Positions 1 to 10,411 of a stretch of 64,000 nt of DNA are shown here, in pieces. The notes below the pieces were generated by a model, which saw only the letters and a list, made by a program, of their open reading frames with translations, was not told the origin of the DNA and ran no database searches. Position 1 is the first letter of the stretch. Each line of letters starts with the position of its first letter. Origin of the DNA: CBDATB01 sp965199745 (GTDB taxonomy: Bacteria > Bacteroidota > Bacteroidia > Cytophagales > Flammeovirgaceae); assembly GCA_965199745.1 (NCBI GenBank), contig CBDATB010000010.1, positions 1-64,000 of the forward strand, given 5' to 3'. The position numbers and the translations under genes are program-made.

Positions 1-964
1 CAACCAAGGTGCGAGAGGTTTGGTTTTTCCTTACAAAGCAGCAAAAACTACCAACCCACCTAACTACCGAACCAAGTATAAAGGTAGTTGGCGAAGCTGT
101 CGTAATGTAGAAAAAAAGAAAAACTGTACTTTAGGCTTGTCAGGCATTTCTATCACCACTTATGATAGCAGTGCAGAGATCAAAATTTACCCTGCTTCCA
201 CAGCAACACATTTTGAGTTTAATCGCGTAAAAATATTTCATGAATTGGGTGAAGATGCCTTCGATATAAATTTAATAAATAATCTATCTGTTGTTAATCG
301 ATACACAGACACAAGAGCGGGATATACAGTATTTTATCTGAATACTAATACAGATACACTAGTGCTAAGGTTTCGGAAAAATCAAGTGACACAACAGCGG
401 TTCACATTACACGGTATTTTATTGGAAAATGACGATCCAGGTTTTGTATACCATGCCGTTGGCATTAATGGTGCTGCTGTGCCGTCTTTTTTGCGATGTA
501 GCTTACTCACACAGCATCTGGAACAGATAGCACCCGATTTAATTATCTTTGGCTTGGGCATTAACGACGCTTACGGTGCTTATGCTAATTTTAGTCCGAT
601 AGCATTTCAAAATAACTATCAGCGGCTCCTCGACAGCATCAGAAGTGCAGCACCTCAAGCGGCCATTTTATTTCTGACAAACAACGATAGCTACTACCGA
701 AGAAGATATATCAACCACAATGGCACTAGAGTAGAAAAAAGCAATGATTCAATTAGCACAAAGGAACGGAGCCGCACTTTGGAATTTATTCCGAATAATG
801 GGTGGCTTAGGCTCTATCAGTCGCTGGGAAGATCATCAATTAGCACAAAGAGATAAAGTCATTTCAATAGAGCTGGCTATCAGCTAGTCGGCGATCTTTG
901 TTTCAGGCGTTACTTCAAGCCTACGAAAATAGTGAAGGCTTTACTGCGAAATAATTTCTTGTAA
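1..964 (+). pseudogene. SGNH/GDSL-type hydrolase, 5' truncated by the window and frameshifted
   Basis: The frame is open from the left edge, so the N-terminus lies outside the window. The protein carries an SGNH block III-like motif (GLGIND near 552-570). The last catalytic block (Asp-x-x-His followed by FNRAGY) appears only in another frame at about 850-880. Two single-base indels break the gene: an extra A in the A6 run near 735-740, and a missing base near 857. After correction it would end at the TAA at 962-964. SGNH enzymes remove acyl groups from sugars or lipids, typically as secreted or periplasmic proteins. It lies just upstream of a TonB receptor that is also broken. Pseudogenization is favoured over sequencing error because long genes elsewhere in the window are intact. 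Confidence 0.6.
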
Positions 965-1009
965 ACATATTTTTACACGAGGAAAAAACTAAACGATAAA
1001 TTTTATGCT

Positions 1010-3313
1010 ATGATAAAACATACACTCTTATTTTTAACATTGTTTTTTATCTTCGGTCTACAAGCACAGACAGCTAATATTCTCGGTAAAATCATCTCTG
1101 CTTCTGGCGATAGTATTCCTTTTGCCAATATAGGGCTATTAAATACTAACTATGGAGTTTCTTCTGATAAATCTGGTGAATTTCTGCTCAAAAATATTCC
1201 TTTAGGCAATTACACACTCACCATATCTAATGTGGGCTATCATCGTTTTGAGCATACACTTAATCTTACTACAAGCCAGTTACTAGATTTGGGGGTAATT
1301 ACTTTACAAGAGAATGCTCTCGGCTTGAAAGAGGTAGTAGTAACAGGTACCATGAAAGAAGTTTTTGTGAAAAACTCACCCGTTAAAGTACAAGTAATCT
1401 CTACAGATTATCTACAAAAAAATATCGCACCAACTAATCTAGTTGAAGGAATGATTTTGGTCAGTGGTGTGCAAGAAAACGTTGCTTGTGGGGTGTGTTT
1501 TACCAATAGTATTAGCGTAAACGGCTTGCCCGGTGCCTATACGGCTGTCCTTATAGACGGTACACCGCTTTATGGAAGTCTGGCTTCATTATACGGCTTA
1601 AACAGTATTCCAACCCAAATTATCGAACGTTTTGAAGTAATTAAAGGACCGAATGCCACACTATACGGCTCGGAAGCTGTGGCAGGAGTTATTAATGTGA
1701 TTACTAAAGACCCTACTACTCAGCCTTTAATATCAGTTGATTTTGATGAGTAGTTCTCGCCTCGAAACTTTTGGGAATATTGCACTGGCAGCCAATATTG
1801 GACGCTTTCATGGTTATGCAGGTTTTAACTATGGCTATGCCAACATTTTTGAAGACAGCAATAAGGACGGTTTTGGCGATATTATTAATTTCGACCGCTT
1901 GTCAGGTTTTACGAAATGGTCGATGGAGCGTCCAAATAATAAAAAACTTACGCTGGCAGCTAAATATTATTATGAAGACCGCCGCAATGGTGTAGCAGCA
2001 TTTTTGCAAAAAAGGGCTTATCGCAAGCTGAGGGGGAATAATATGACTTATGGCGAAAGTATTTACACTAAGCGTGCAGAAGTTTTCGGCACTTACGAAT
2101 TTCAAAGTAGCGAATACCTAAAAATCGACTATTCTTTCAGTAGTCATTGGCAGGATAGTTATTACGGTACTGATTACTATGAAGCCAAACAGTATGTCGG
2201 TTTTAGCAACTTTATCTGGAATAAAGCACTTAGCAGCCACGATGTGCTAGCGGGTTTATCAGTACGCTACCAACGATATGATGATAATACTGTAGCCACG
2301 GGCGACACGTTTTCAGATGTTTTAAAAACCAGCCCGATGTACAATTTATCCCAGGTGTTTTCTTGCAAGATGAGTGGAAATCAGATAAAAAATTATCTTT
2401 GCTACTCGGTACACGTCTCGACTATTATTCGGTGCATGGGTTAATTCTTTCTCCTCGCCTGAATGTAAAGTATACCCCGAGTACATGGACAACCCTACGG
2501 GCTAACCTAGGTACGGGTTTTAGAACAGTTAACCTTTTTACAGAAGACCATGCCTTTGTAACGGGTCAGCGCAGTGTGGAAATTCTCGAAGACCTAAATC
2601 CCGAGCAATCTTATAATCTGTCGCTCAACCTAAACCATGTTTATACATTAGGTAACGGACAAGGGTCGATAGATATTGATATTTATTACACTTACTTCAC
2701 CAATAAAATCATTCCTGACTACAAGCAGCCCGGAAAAATTATTTATGCCAACACAAAAGGGTATGCCATCACCAAAGGTCTTGGTTTTACATTGAGTCAT
2801 CAATTTATGTTTCCACTCTCGATTGAGGCAAGTATAAACTTGCAGCAAGCCATCGAAACAGAGCCTAATGCCAGTGGCACTATGCAAAGGCGCAATATTG
2901 AGTTTGCCCCTGCCTGGACAGGAGTGAGCGTTATTAATTATACTTGGAAAAAAACGGCACTCACCTTTGCTTATACGTTCAATCTCACTGGCGCAATGGC
3001 TTTGCCAGAGGTGTTTGATTTAGATGAAGATGGCGTACCTCTAACTACTTCCCGAACAACCCGTTCGGTTGCTTTTGGCTTTCATAATCTTCAGGTGAGC
3101 AAAACTTTTAAAAATAAAAATATGACGCTTTATGCTGGAATACAAAATATCTTTGACTACCGCCAGAATACTTCTCCACTATCGGGCTATAACGATCCGA
3201 ATGCCACACCTGGGTTTAGTGAATTTTTCGACACTGCCTATGCTTTTTCACCTATTCAGGGCAGAGAAGTTTATTTGGGGTTTCGATGGAATTTCAGTAA
3301 ACATGAGAATTAG
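1010..3313 (+). pseudogene. TonB-dependent outer-membrane receptor split over three frames
   Basis: Three consecutive reading frames (1010-1753, 1737-2444, 2363-3313) together give one full receptor of about 765 residues. The first has a signal peptide ending in LQAQ, a carboxypeptidase-regulatory-like domain and a plug domain with a Cys-Gly-Val-Cys segment and the plug-end motif ATLYGSEAVAGVINVITK. The second and third supply the beta-barrel, ending in an aromatic strand (GFRWNF). Breaks lie near 1740-1747 (one extra T in a T4 run) and near 2345-2352 (one base missing). Such receptors import siderophores, cobalamin, metals or glycans; the substrate cannot be read here. Either a pseudogene or two sequencing indels. 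Confidence 0.75.
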
Positions 3314-3660
3314 AGTTAAAAAAGCAGGTGCAGCAATGTAATTTTACTAAGAGCGTATCTGGAAATAATCATTTAACAAACTGGTAATAAATTTATACTT
3401 TTTACGTGACTACCTGCAAATTTTGTTTTTCTTTTACTTCGATAGTTTTTCTTTGGTTTACCGTTTGTTTTTTCTCTGAACTATTTACTCCTCTTCTAAA
3501 ATGGTGTTGCGTGTTTATCTACAAACAAAAAGTTTGAAACTATCCAGCATCTCTGCCTATTTGTCTTTTGAAAAATCAAATGTTTTACCGTATTTTATTT
3601 TTTCGATTTCTTAGTCAGTATTAATCCTAACAGTGTATGCGTAGTATGCGGCGAGGTATA
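3314..3660. other. Intergenic gap, nothing recognised
   Basis: AT-rich stretch between the 3' end of the broken TonB receptor and the convergent MATE-type gene. I see no credible reading frame, RNA gene or clean terminator hairpin on either strand. Confidence 0.5.
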
Positions 3661-5013
3661 TTACATATATAACTTGTTATTGAACGTTTTTTTCATATTA
3701 TTTCTATACTCGATCTTCCCTTCTCTCGAGAGATAAGCGTACATTACAAATGTTAAAATTGAATCTATAGCAATGCCTATTGCAAACATCAAGGTGATTA
3801 GCGTAAGAGTTGGTTTATAGATACCTGTTTTGAACAAAATAAAAAGAGTACCATAAAATACGATATTAACCACGATGGACTGGAAAAGCATATACTCCGT
3901 TCTTCCTATTCTATAAAAGATACTATCAATGATATTACTGTATGCAAACAAGATATAGAAGACAACTGATATAATAGAAAGTTGAAATGCAACTTTATAT
4001 CCATCAAAATTCATAATATTTTGAAAGAAAGGTTGCCAAATTGGAATTGACAGTATCCAAATTGAAACAATAATTGTTGTCAATAAAAAATACCCTTTTA
4101 GGTTTCTTTTAATATCATTTAGATTCGCCGCCACATCCCTTTTTATAAGTTCTCCAAGCTGTAATATTGGGACAAGTAGCCATCCCCATATGAAATTATT
4201 GACAACCCAAAAGGTCGCTTGTTCACTAATGGTATTTATCATTTTTACAACTACAAATATAAAAACAAGATTACGAACAAGTGTCTCAACCCCTGAATAT
4301 GATGCCACAATAGACCATTCTCTAAGCCAAGAAAAATCAATCTTAGTTCGTAAAAGAATGTTTATATCGTTTTTCTTTAAACAACCCAATCCGATAACCA
4401 AAAGAAGAAAATTTACAATGATATTTGAGATTGCCACCCCATTAACTCCAAGATTGAGAGAGAAACTTAAACTTGAAACGAGCAACGTGTCAAGCAATAT
4501 GGTTAATATCATTTGAAACAATAGGATAAAGTACATCAATTGGTGTTTACTCATTACCGTTAAAACAATCAAGATATATTTAACTAATATTATGAAGATA
4601 AAAGAGATAGTTTCAAGCCTTATATAATCAACGGTGGCAGTTACAAGTTCCTTTTTTTGTGCCATTCCTATAACCAAAGGTTTAGCAAATAGATATATCA
4701 AAATTGACAGAATAAGGTATGAGATAAATGTAATAATGAACCCACCTTTAACTCTATTAGCAAACTCATCTTTGTTGTTGAGAATGCTTCCAATAATGTA
4801 AAATAGAGGTAAAATTATAGACTCTTGCAGTATTTCATAAAGGAGACTTAACCATGACACTTGTGATGCAATATTAAAACCCCAATCAGTAGGGATATTG
4901 CCTAAAAAATATATTCTTGTGGTGGTATAAATGCTTGGGAGTAATCCAAACAACAGCAGTACCGAAAATAGTTTTAGATTTAATCTTTTGGCCGATATAA
5001 TATAATTTTTCAA
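3661..5013 (-). CDS. MATE-type multidrug/metabolite exporter
   Basis: A 450-residue, strongly hydrophobic protein with about twelve predicted membrane segments in two similar halves, the length and layout of the MATE branch of the MOP flippase superfamily. MATE proteins use sodium or proton gradients to export drugs or metabolites across the inner membrane. The substrate is not evident. It stands alone, with gaps of about 350 bases on both sides. A polysaccharide-flippase relative of the same superfamily is possible, but no glycan biosynthesis genes lie next to it. Confidence 0.7.
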   Translation of the reverse strand: MKNYIISAKRLNLKLFSVLLLFGLLPSIYTTTRIYFLGNIPTDWGFNIASQVSWLSLLYEILQESIILPLFYIIGSILNNKDEFANRVKGGFIITFISYLILSILIYLFAKPLVIGMAQKKELVTATVDYIRLETISFIFIILVKYILIVLTVMSKHQLMYFILLFQMILTILLDTLLVSSLSFSLNLGVNGVAISNIIVNFLLLVIGLGCLKKNDINILLRTKIDFSWLREWSIVASYSGVETLVRNLVFIFVVVKMINTISEQATFWVVNNFIWGWLLVPILQLGELIKRDVAANLNDIKRNLKGYFLLTTIIVSIWILSIPIWQPFFQNIMNFDGYKVAFQLSIISVVFYILFAYSNIIDSIFYRIGRTEYMLFQSIVVNIVFYGTLFILFKTGIYKPTLTLITLMFAIGIAIDSILTFVMYAYLSREGKIEYRNNMKKTFNNKLYM

Positions 5014-5385
5014 TTGTTATTGAATATAAATAAAATAATGCCTAGTTCCTTTTCAAATCTAATTCAGCTTATTCCGACCGCTACGAGTAGTTGCCTGCGC
5101 ATAACAGCAATCCGTCTCATCATAACGCAGAATTAAGGGAAAAACTCCTTGAATATGCCCACCAGGTTTTGCCTGAACCGATAAAATTTAAGGACACGAA
5201 ATTACATCAATTATAGACATATCTAATCCATCATACTCTGTGCAACACATCGCAAAATCAAAACTCCCATACAGACCCTAGAACATTGGTACAACCTTAA
5301 CCCTAAACTTTTTCATAAAAAACCAATCCCATCTTTACATTCAGATCTCAATGACGATAAACAGCCTTGTGAAACTTAATAATTA
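5014..5385. other. Intergenic gap with a short coding-like scrap
   Basis: No complete gene. On the plus strand a frame open from about 5092 to the TAG near 5213 reads like the C-terminal end of a protein (HHNAELREKLLEYAHQVLPE), with no start codon and a stop just upstream. It may be the tail of a decayed gene; I do not recognise the family. Confidence 0.3.
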
Positions 5386-7494
5386 TCAATATCGAAATAG
5401 TACAAATTCCACCCGCCTGTTTAGCTTTTTATGAACTTCGGTTTGCTCTTCTTTTATAATGGGCATTGTACCTCCCACCCCCTTAGCTTCGATACGCTCG
5501 GGTGAAAGATTGCCGTAAGAGATAATATATTTTTTAATTACATCGGCGCGTTCTTGCGAGAGTTTCATGTTGAACTCGAGGCTACCTTCAGAGCTAGTAT
5601 GACCGATAACTTTCAAATGAAAGTTGGGATGAAGTACTAAAAAGTCAATGACTAAATGTAGGTTATTTTCCATTTTGGGTAATAATTTACTACTTCCAGC
5701 CTCAAAGTCTATCGACTCAAAAGTAATCACTCCACTAGCACTCATCGCCAGAACTTCGGATTCTGTGCTGCCATTTAATGAGAAAAGCTCTTCTATCTTA
5801 AAAAAATTATCTCCTTCAATAACCAACAAATAATTTCTTCCATCTATGAGGTCAAAACCAAAGGAGCCATCAGGTCTCAAATACTTTGGTGCTACTTCTA
5901 CATTTTCATCCACATCGATTATAGTAACGATACCGGAAAAAATCTCTCCTGTGATAGGTTCTCGCACTTTTCCAGAAAATCGTATTAAACTACGGGGATT
6001 AGCCTCCATCGGCAGCGGGAAAGAGTACAAATCGAGATTATTATCTTCTTCACCCGTTTTGGCATAATACAGCCACTTTGAACTGGCATCAATAGAAAAA
6101 TAATACTCCCTGCCTTTAGTGTTAACTAAGGGTCCGACATTCTTGGGTTCAGTCCATTGATTGTTGACAAAATACACTTTAAAAATATCAAAATCACCAA
6201 AATTTAATAAATGACCGTTAGAGCTAAAATACAGCACATTATGGTTAGGATGATAATGCGGACTCAATTCACTACTGCGCGTATTTATCGTCGGTCCGAT
6301 ATTTTTAGCTTTACCCCATTTTCCACCCTTACCTTTAACAGCAAAATAAATATCAGAGCCGCCAAAGCCGCCCTTCCTGTCGGAAGCGAAATACAAAGTA
6401 TCGCCAGTAGTTGAAAAAGAAGGGTGGGAATCCCAAGTATTGCCATTGATATTTTCGCCGAGATTAACCGCCTCAGACCACTTGCCATCTTCTTGCAAAG
6501 CAGCTTGGTAAATATCGCAGTTTCCCAAGCCCTTAGGGTCACTACAACGTACAAAAAGCAAAGTTTTTCTATCTCGGCTCATGCAAGGCGAACCCTCATT
6601 ATAAGAGCTATTAACAGACTCAAAAGGCTCGGCCTGCATCCAGATACCGTCTTCGTCTCTTTTTGCCCGATAGATGTCTTCATTCTCCCAGCTATAACCC
6701 AAATCAACATTAATGCGCGAGGTATCTCTATTGCGGTCAGAGGAAAAGATAATCAGGTCATCTGATTCGCCACTCACCGCGGGCGCATAGTCTGCATATT
6801 CCGAATTAATGAGCTGCCCCATATTGAGCAGTACTCCGGGCGGAGGCTTTAAAGTGTCTATTGCTCGTCGTCGCTCTACCAGTTCATAATAGTAGGCTAA
6901 ATCGACATATAAATCCTTCTCGAATTGAATGAGCGAATCATAATGATTCAAGGCATTTTGCAAATCGCCGCGGTAGTGCTTAATAAGCAGGCGATAAACC
7001 TCTTTTGTAAGAGAAATTTTATTCAAGTATTCAGAAAGCCGGGCAAAACGCCACAGCAAATCCGTACCCTGCTCGCTAAGGAAATTCTGGATACCAAAAT
7101 TATTAATATATTCATACAACGATTCATGTAATTCGGCCCACTGCTTATTACGGCTTAAACGGCGTATATTTGCTAAGTCTGTTGTAGATTTGTAGTGGGC
7201 AATTACGTTAATATTCGGAAAAGTAAAATGAGATTCTTGATAAGACTTAACACTGCCGGAAGGTAAAAAACGGGTGATATAGGTATTCTTCTTCGCTTTT
7301 TCTTTCTTCGATTTACTCCTCAGAAAAATATTTTTTTGTGCAATAACAGGAGTATGAAGCAGGAAAAATAAGGATATGGCAGCCAAGAAACAAAATGAAC
7401 ACCGATAAAATAAATAATGTGTAATGCAACTATTCAGAGAGTGTTTCCTGCTAAATATTCGATAAATAAAGAAATTATTTAAAATAAACCGCAT
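5386..7494 (-). CDS. PorE-like OmpA-family protein with PD40 propeller and regulatory domain
   Basis: After an N-terminal signal or anchor segment (hydrophobic stretch ending in HTPVIAQ) come a helical, TPR-like region, several PD40/WD40-like beta-propeller repeats (SSDRNRDTSR, FASDRKGGFGGSDIYFA, YFSSNGH), a carboxypeptidase-regulatory-like domain (from GKVREPITGEIF) and a C-terminal OmpA peptidoglycan-binding domain (GHTSSEGS...LSQERA). This order matches PorE, a subunit that ties the type IX secretion machinery to peptidoglycan. Many paralogues share it, so PorE itself is not proven. An ATG at 7518 is in frame, but I prefer the one at 7494: it gives a cleaner signal sequence and leaves the palindrome at 7517-7530 in the leader. 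Confidence 0.8.
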   Translation of the reverse strand: MRFILNNFFIYRIFSRKHSLNSCITHYLFYRCSFCFLAAISLFFLLHTPVIAQKNIFLRSKSKKEKAKKNTYITRFLPSGSVKSYQESHFTFPNINVIAHYKSTTDLANIRRLSRNKQWAELHESLYEYINNFGIQNFLSEQGTDLLWRFARLSEYLNKISLTKEVYRLLIKHYRGDLQNALNHYDSLIQFEKDLYVDLAYYYELVERRRAIDTLKPPPGVLLNMGQLINSEYADYAPAVSGESDDLIIFSSDRNRDTSRINVDLGYSWENEDIYRAKRDEDGIWMQAEPFESVNSSYNEGSPCMSRDRKTLLFVRCSDPKGLGNCDIYQAALQEDGKWSEAVNLGENINGNTWDSHPSFSTTGDTLYFASDRKGGFGGSDIYFAVKGKGGKWGKAKNIGPTINTRSSELSPHYHPNHNVLYFSSNGHLLNFGDFDIFKVYFVNNQWTEPKNVGPLVNTKGREYYFSIDASSKWLYYAKTGEEDNNLDLYSFPLPMEANPRSLIRFSGKVREPITGEIFSGIVTIIDVDENVEVAPKYLRPDGSFGFDLIDGRNYLLVIEGDNFFKIEELFSLNGSTESEVLAMSASGVITFESIDFEAGSSKLLPKMENNLHLVIDFLVLHPNFHLKVIGHTSSEGSLEFNMKLSQERADVIKKYIISYGNLSPERIEAKGVGGTMPIIKEEQTEVHKKLNRRVEFVLFRY

Positions 7495-7516
7495 CGTACT
7501 ATATAGATTCAGTGCC

Positions 7517-7530
7517 AAGTAACGTTACTT
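7517..7530. promoter_or_regulatory. 14-bp perfect palindrome in front of the OmpA/PD40 gene
   Basis: AAGTAACGTTACTT is fully self-complementary. It lies 23 bases upstream of the preferred start of the minus-strand OmpA/PD40 gene and downstream of the possible promoter element at 7564-7571. That position suits a dimeric repressor operator; the function is an inference from symmetry and position only. Confidence 0.35.
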
Positions 7531-7563
7531 AATCAAAAAAATTGCCACAAACTGATTGTAATA

Positions 7564-7571
7564 CAAATTTA
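7564..7571 (-). promoter_or_regulatory. Possible -7 promoter element of the OmpA/PD40 gene
   Basis: Read on the minus strand this is TAAATTTG, matching the Bacteroidota -7 consensus TAnnTTTG. Transcription would start near 7557, giving a leader of about 60 bases. No good -33 TTTG is seen at the right spacing, so support is partial. The rest of the gap up to lon holds nothing else recognisable. Confidence 0.35.
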
Positions 7572-7814
7572 AAAATTTTAGCACTTTGTTAAACGATAAA
7601 TAGCTTAATAAATGTAACAAAAAACAATTACACAATTTATTTGTTGGTATTAGAATTTTCCAATAAAAACATGAAACTTTGGCATGATAATAAAAAATAC
7701 TCGAATATTTGCTATTTGCGTGCAGTATATCATTATATCAGCCGATAATATCTAACTGTTTAGATCACACCGTGTGTTTCGATTAATTACCTAACCATAA
7801 TTACTAGCTAACTT

Positions 7815-10283
7815 ATGAGTGATTGTTTTAAAAACCTAGTTTTCAGCGACAGCGATGGTATGGAAACCGAACAGCTGATACCTATCAGCGACGAAGATGA
7901 CACCGAGTACAAGAATGAACAAGAGGTCATATTACCTATTCTGCCCATTAAATATACCGTGTTGTTTCCGGGTGTCGTGATACCAATTACCGTTGGCAGA
8001 GAAACCTCTGTCAAACTCATTAGAAAAGCGTACAGCGACAATGCTAAAACCATTGGCGTAGTTAGTCAGAAAAACATAGGGGTAGACGAACCGACTGAAA
8101 AAGATATTTATGAAATAGGCACGGTAGCAAAGATTGTTAAATTGTTGGTTTTACCCGATGGAAACACAACTGCCATTATACAGGGAAGGAAAAAATTTGA
8201 GATTGAAGAAGTCATCAAACGTAAACCTTATATAACTGCGAAAGTAAAACTACTACCCGAAGTATTTCCATCTGCTAAACAAAGGGAAACCAAAGCACTG
8301 ATGGAGTCTTTGAAAGAGGCAGCAACAAAAATACTAAAGCTCAACCCCGAAATACCTACTGAAGCTCAGGTAGCACTCGATAATATTGACAATCCCAGTT
8401 TTATGACACATTTCCTTTCTTCAAATATCAATGTAGATGTTAAAGAAAAACAGGCCTTACTAGAAATTAATAATGGAAAAGATAGGGCTACCAGGCTGCT
8501 CCAACACATGCATAAAGAAATACAACTACTTGAAATTAAACACGAAATACAAAGTAAAACCCATACCGATATAGACCAGCAGCAAAGAAACTATTTCTTG
8601 AGGCAACAAATGAAAATATTACAAAGCGAACTGGGCATGGAAAGCAGCGATCAGGAAGTAGAAATTTTGCTCAGTAAAGCCAAAAGAAAAAACTGGCCTC
8701 AGCACGCCAAAGAGTATTTTTACAAAGAAATTAGCAAACTGCAACGTATCAACCCCAATGCAGCAGATTATCCAGTTGCCTTAAATCATTGTGAATTTCT
8801 CATAGAACTACCCTGGAATCAAACAACAAAAGACAACCTAGATTTACACAAGGTACAAAAAGCACTCGACAAAGATCATTATGGGCTGGAAAAAGTAAAA
8901 GAGAGAATTTTGCAGTATTTAGCTGTACTCAAACTTAAAAACACCATCAAAGGACCGATACTATGCCTGCACGGCCCTCCAGGCGTAGGAAAAACTTCAC
9001 TGGGTCGGTCTATTGCCAATGCATTGAATAGAAAGTATGCCAGAATGTCATTAGGTGGCTTGCACGATGAAGCAGAGATACGTGGACACCGCAAAACATA
9101 TATAGGTGCTATGCCGGGCAGATTATTACAAAACATCAAAAAATCAGCATCTTCTAACCCAGTATTTATTTTGGATGAAATAGAAAAAATAGGTAGTGAC
9201 TTTAGAGGAGATCCATCCTCAGCATTGCTGGAAGTGCTAGATCCCGAACAAAATAGTGCCTTCGTCGATAACTACTTAGAAATACCCTACGACTTGTCTA
9301 ACGTATTATTTATTGCAACAGCCAACTCGCTCGAGACTATACACCCTGCGCTGAAAGACCGCATGGAAATAATCGAAATTAATGGCTATACTCAAGAAGA
9401 AAAAACAGCAATTGCAAAGCGGTATCTCATTCCCAAACAAAGAAGAGAAAACGGATTAACAGCCAAAAATATTTTTTTTGATGAAAAATCTATTAAAAAA
9501 ATTACTTCAGAATACACCAGAGAATCAGGTGTTAGGAACCTAGAAAGAAAGATTACGACAGTAATTAGATATACGGCTAAGCTAGTGGCTATGAAAGAAG
9601 GTTATCAAAAAAAAGTAGGTAAAACACAAATTGAAAATGCGTTGGGACAACCCATCTATGAACAAGAGATATATGAAACGAAAGAATATGCTGGCGTGGC
9701 AACAGGACTCGCCTGGACACCCGTCGGCGGTGAAATATTGTTCATAGAATCAAGTCTGAGTAAAGGCAGTGGAAAACTCACACTGTCGGGGCAGCTCGGA
9801 GATGTGATGAAAGAATCGGCAATGACCGCAATTTCTTACCTAAAAGCCCGTTCAGAAAGATTTGACATTAATTATAAAATATTCCAAAAATATGACTTAC
9901 ACATTCACGTACCCGCTGGTGCTATTCCTAAAGATGGTCCCTCGGCAGGTATCAGCATACTAACTGCTATCGTTTCTACTTTTACACAGCGTAAAATAAA
10001 AACAAAACTGGCAATGACCGGCGAAATTACACTCAGAGGTAAAGTATTACCCGTGGGCGGCATCAAAGAAAAGCTGCTCGCAGCCAAAAGAGTAGGCATT
10101 AAAGAAGTTATCTTTTGTGAGAAAAATGAAAAAGACATTCATGAAATTGAAGAAAGATATTTGAAAGATTTATCTATCCACTTTGTAAAAAGTGCTGAAG
10201 AGGTGCTAGAAATTGCACTGTTAGAAGAAAAAATCAATAACCCCATGCAGTTTGACTTATCTGAAGAAACAAAGCAAGCTTAA
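7815..10283 (+). CDS. lon: ATP-dependent protease Lon
   Basis: An 822-residue LonA-type protease. The N-terminal substrate-binding domain begins at LPILPIKYTVLFPGVV; a coiled-coil region follows; the AAA+ module has Walker A GPPGVGKT near residue 390 and Walker B VFILDEIEKI near 450; the C-terminal serine protease domain has catalytic Ser in PKDGPSAG near 710 and catalytic Lys in GGIKEKLLAA near 752. Lon degrades misfolded and regulatory proteins in the cytoplasm. The length is normal for the family. ATGs at 7815 and 7860 are both possible starts. It is flanked by a divergent OmpA-family gene and a gene with its own promoter, so it is probably monocistronic. Confidence 0.97.
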   Translation: MSDCFKNLVFSDSDGMETEQLIPISDEDDTEYKNEQEVILPILPIKYTVLFPGVVIPITVGRETSVKLIRKAYSDNAKTIGVVSQKNIGVDEPTEKDIYEIGTVAKIVKLLVLPDGNTTAIIQGRKKFEIEEVIKRKPYITAKVKLLPEVFPSAKQRETKALMESLKEAATKILKLNPEIPTEAQVALDNIDNPSFMTHFLSSNINVDVKEKQALLEINNGKDRATRLLQHMHKEIQLLEIKHEIQSKTHTDIDQQQRNYFLRQQMKILQSELGMESSDQEVEILLSKAKRKNWPQHAKEYFYKEISKLQRINPNAADYPVALNHCEFLIELPWNQTTKDNLDLHKVQKALDKDHYGLEKVKERILQYLAVLKLKNTIKGPILCLHGPPGVGKTSLGRSIANALNRKYARMSLGGLHDEAEIRGHRKTYIGAMPGRLLQNIKKSASSNPVFILDEIEKIGSDFRGDPSSALLEVLDPEQNSAFVDNYLEIPYDLSNVLFIATANSLETIHPALKDRMEIIEINGYTQEEKTAIAKRYLIPKQRRENGLTAKNIFFDEKSIKKITSEYTRESGVRNLERKITTVIRYTAKLVAMKEGYQKKVGKTQIENALGQPIYEQEIYETKEYAGVATGLAWTPVGGEILFIESSLSKGSGKLTLSGQLGDVMKESAMTAISYLKARSERFDINYKIFQKYDLHIHVPAGAIPKDGPSAGISILTAIVSTFTQRKIKTKLAMTGEITLRGKVLPVGGIKEKLLAAKRVGIKEVIFCEKNEKDIHEIEERYLKDLSIHFVKSAEEVLEIALLEEKINNPMQFDLSEETKQA

Positions 10284-10324
10284 TTTTTGCCCCATTCAAT
10301 CAGCACCAACCAACAAGCGATAGA

Positions 10325-10355
10325 TTTGCAGTTTGCCATCTTTTTTCTATCTTTG
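10325..10355 (+). promoter_or_regulatory. Consensus Bacteroidota promoter upstream of the SirB-cytochrome gene
   Basis: TTTG at 10325-10328, exactly 19 bases of spacer, then TATCTTTG at 10348-10355. This is a perfect match to the TTTG-N19-TAnnTTTG consensus of the Bacteroidota primary sigma factor. Transcription should begin about 10362, leaving a leader of about 50 bases before the ATG at 10412. Confidence 0.75.
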
Positions 10356-10411
10356 TAGAAGAAAATAACAGAGATGCTAAACTGGGTCTTAGCAAACTTA
10401 AAACTAATAAT

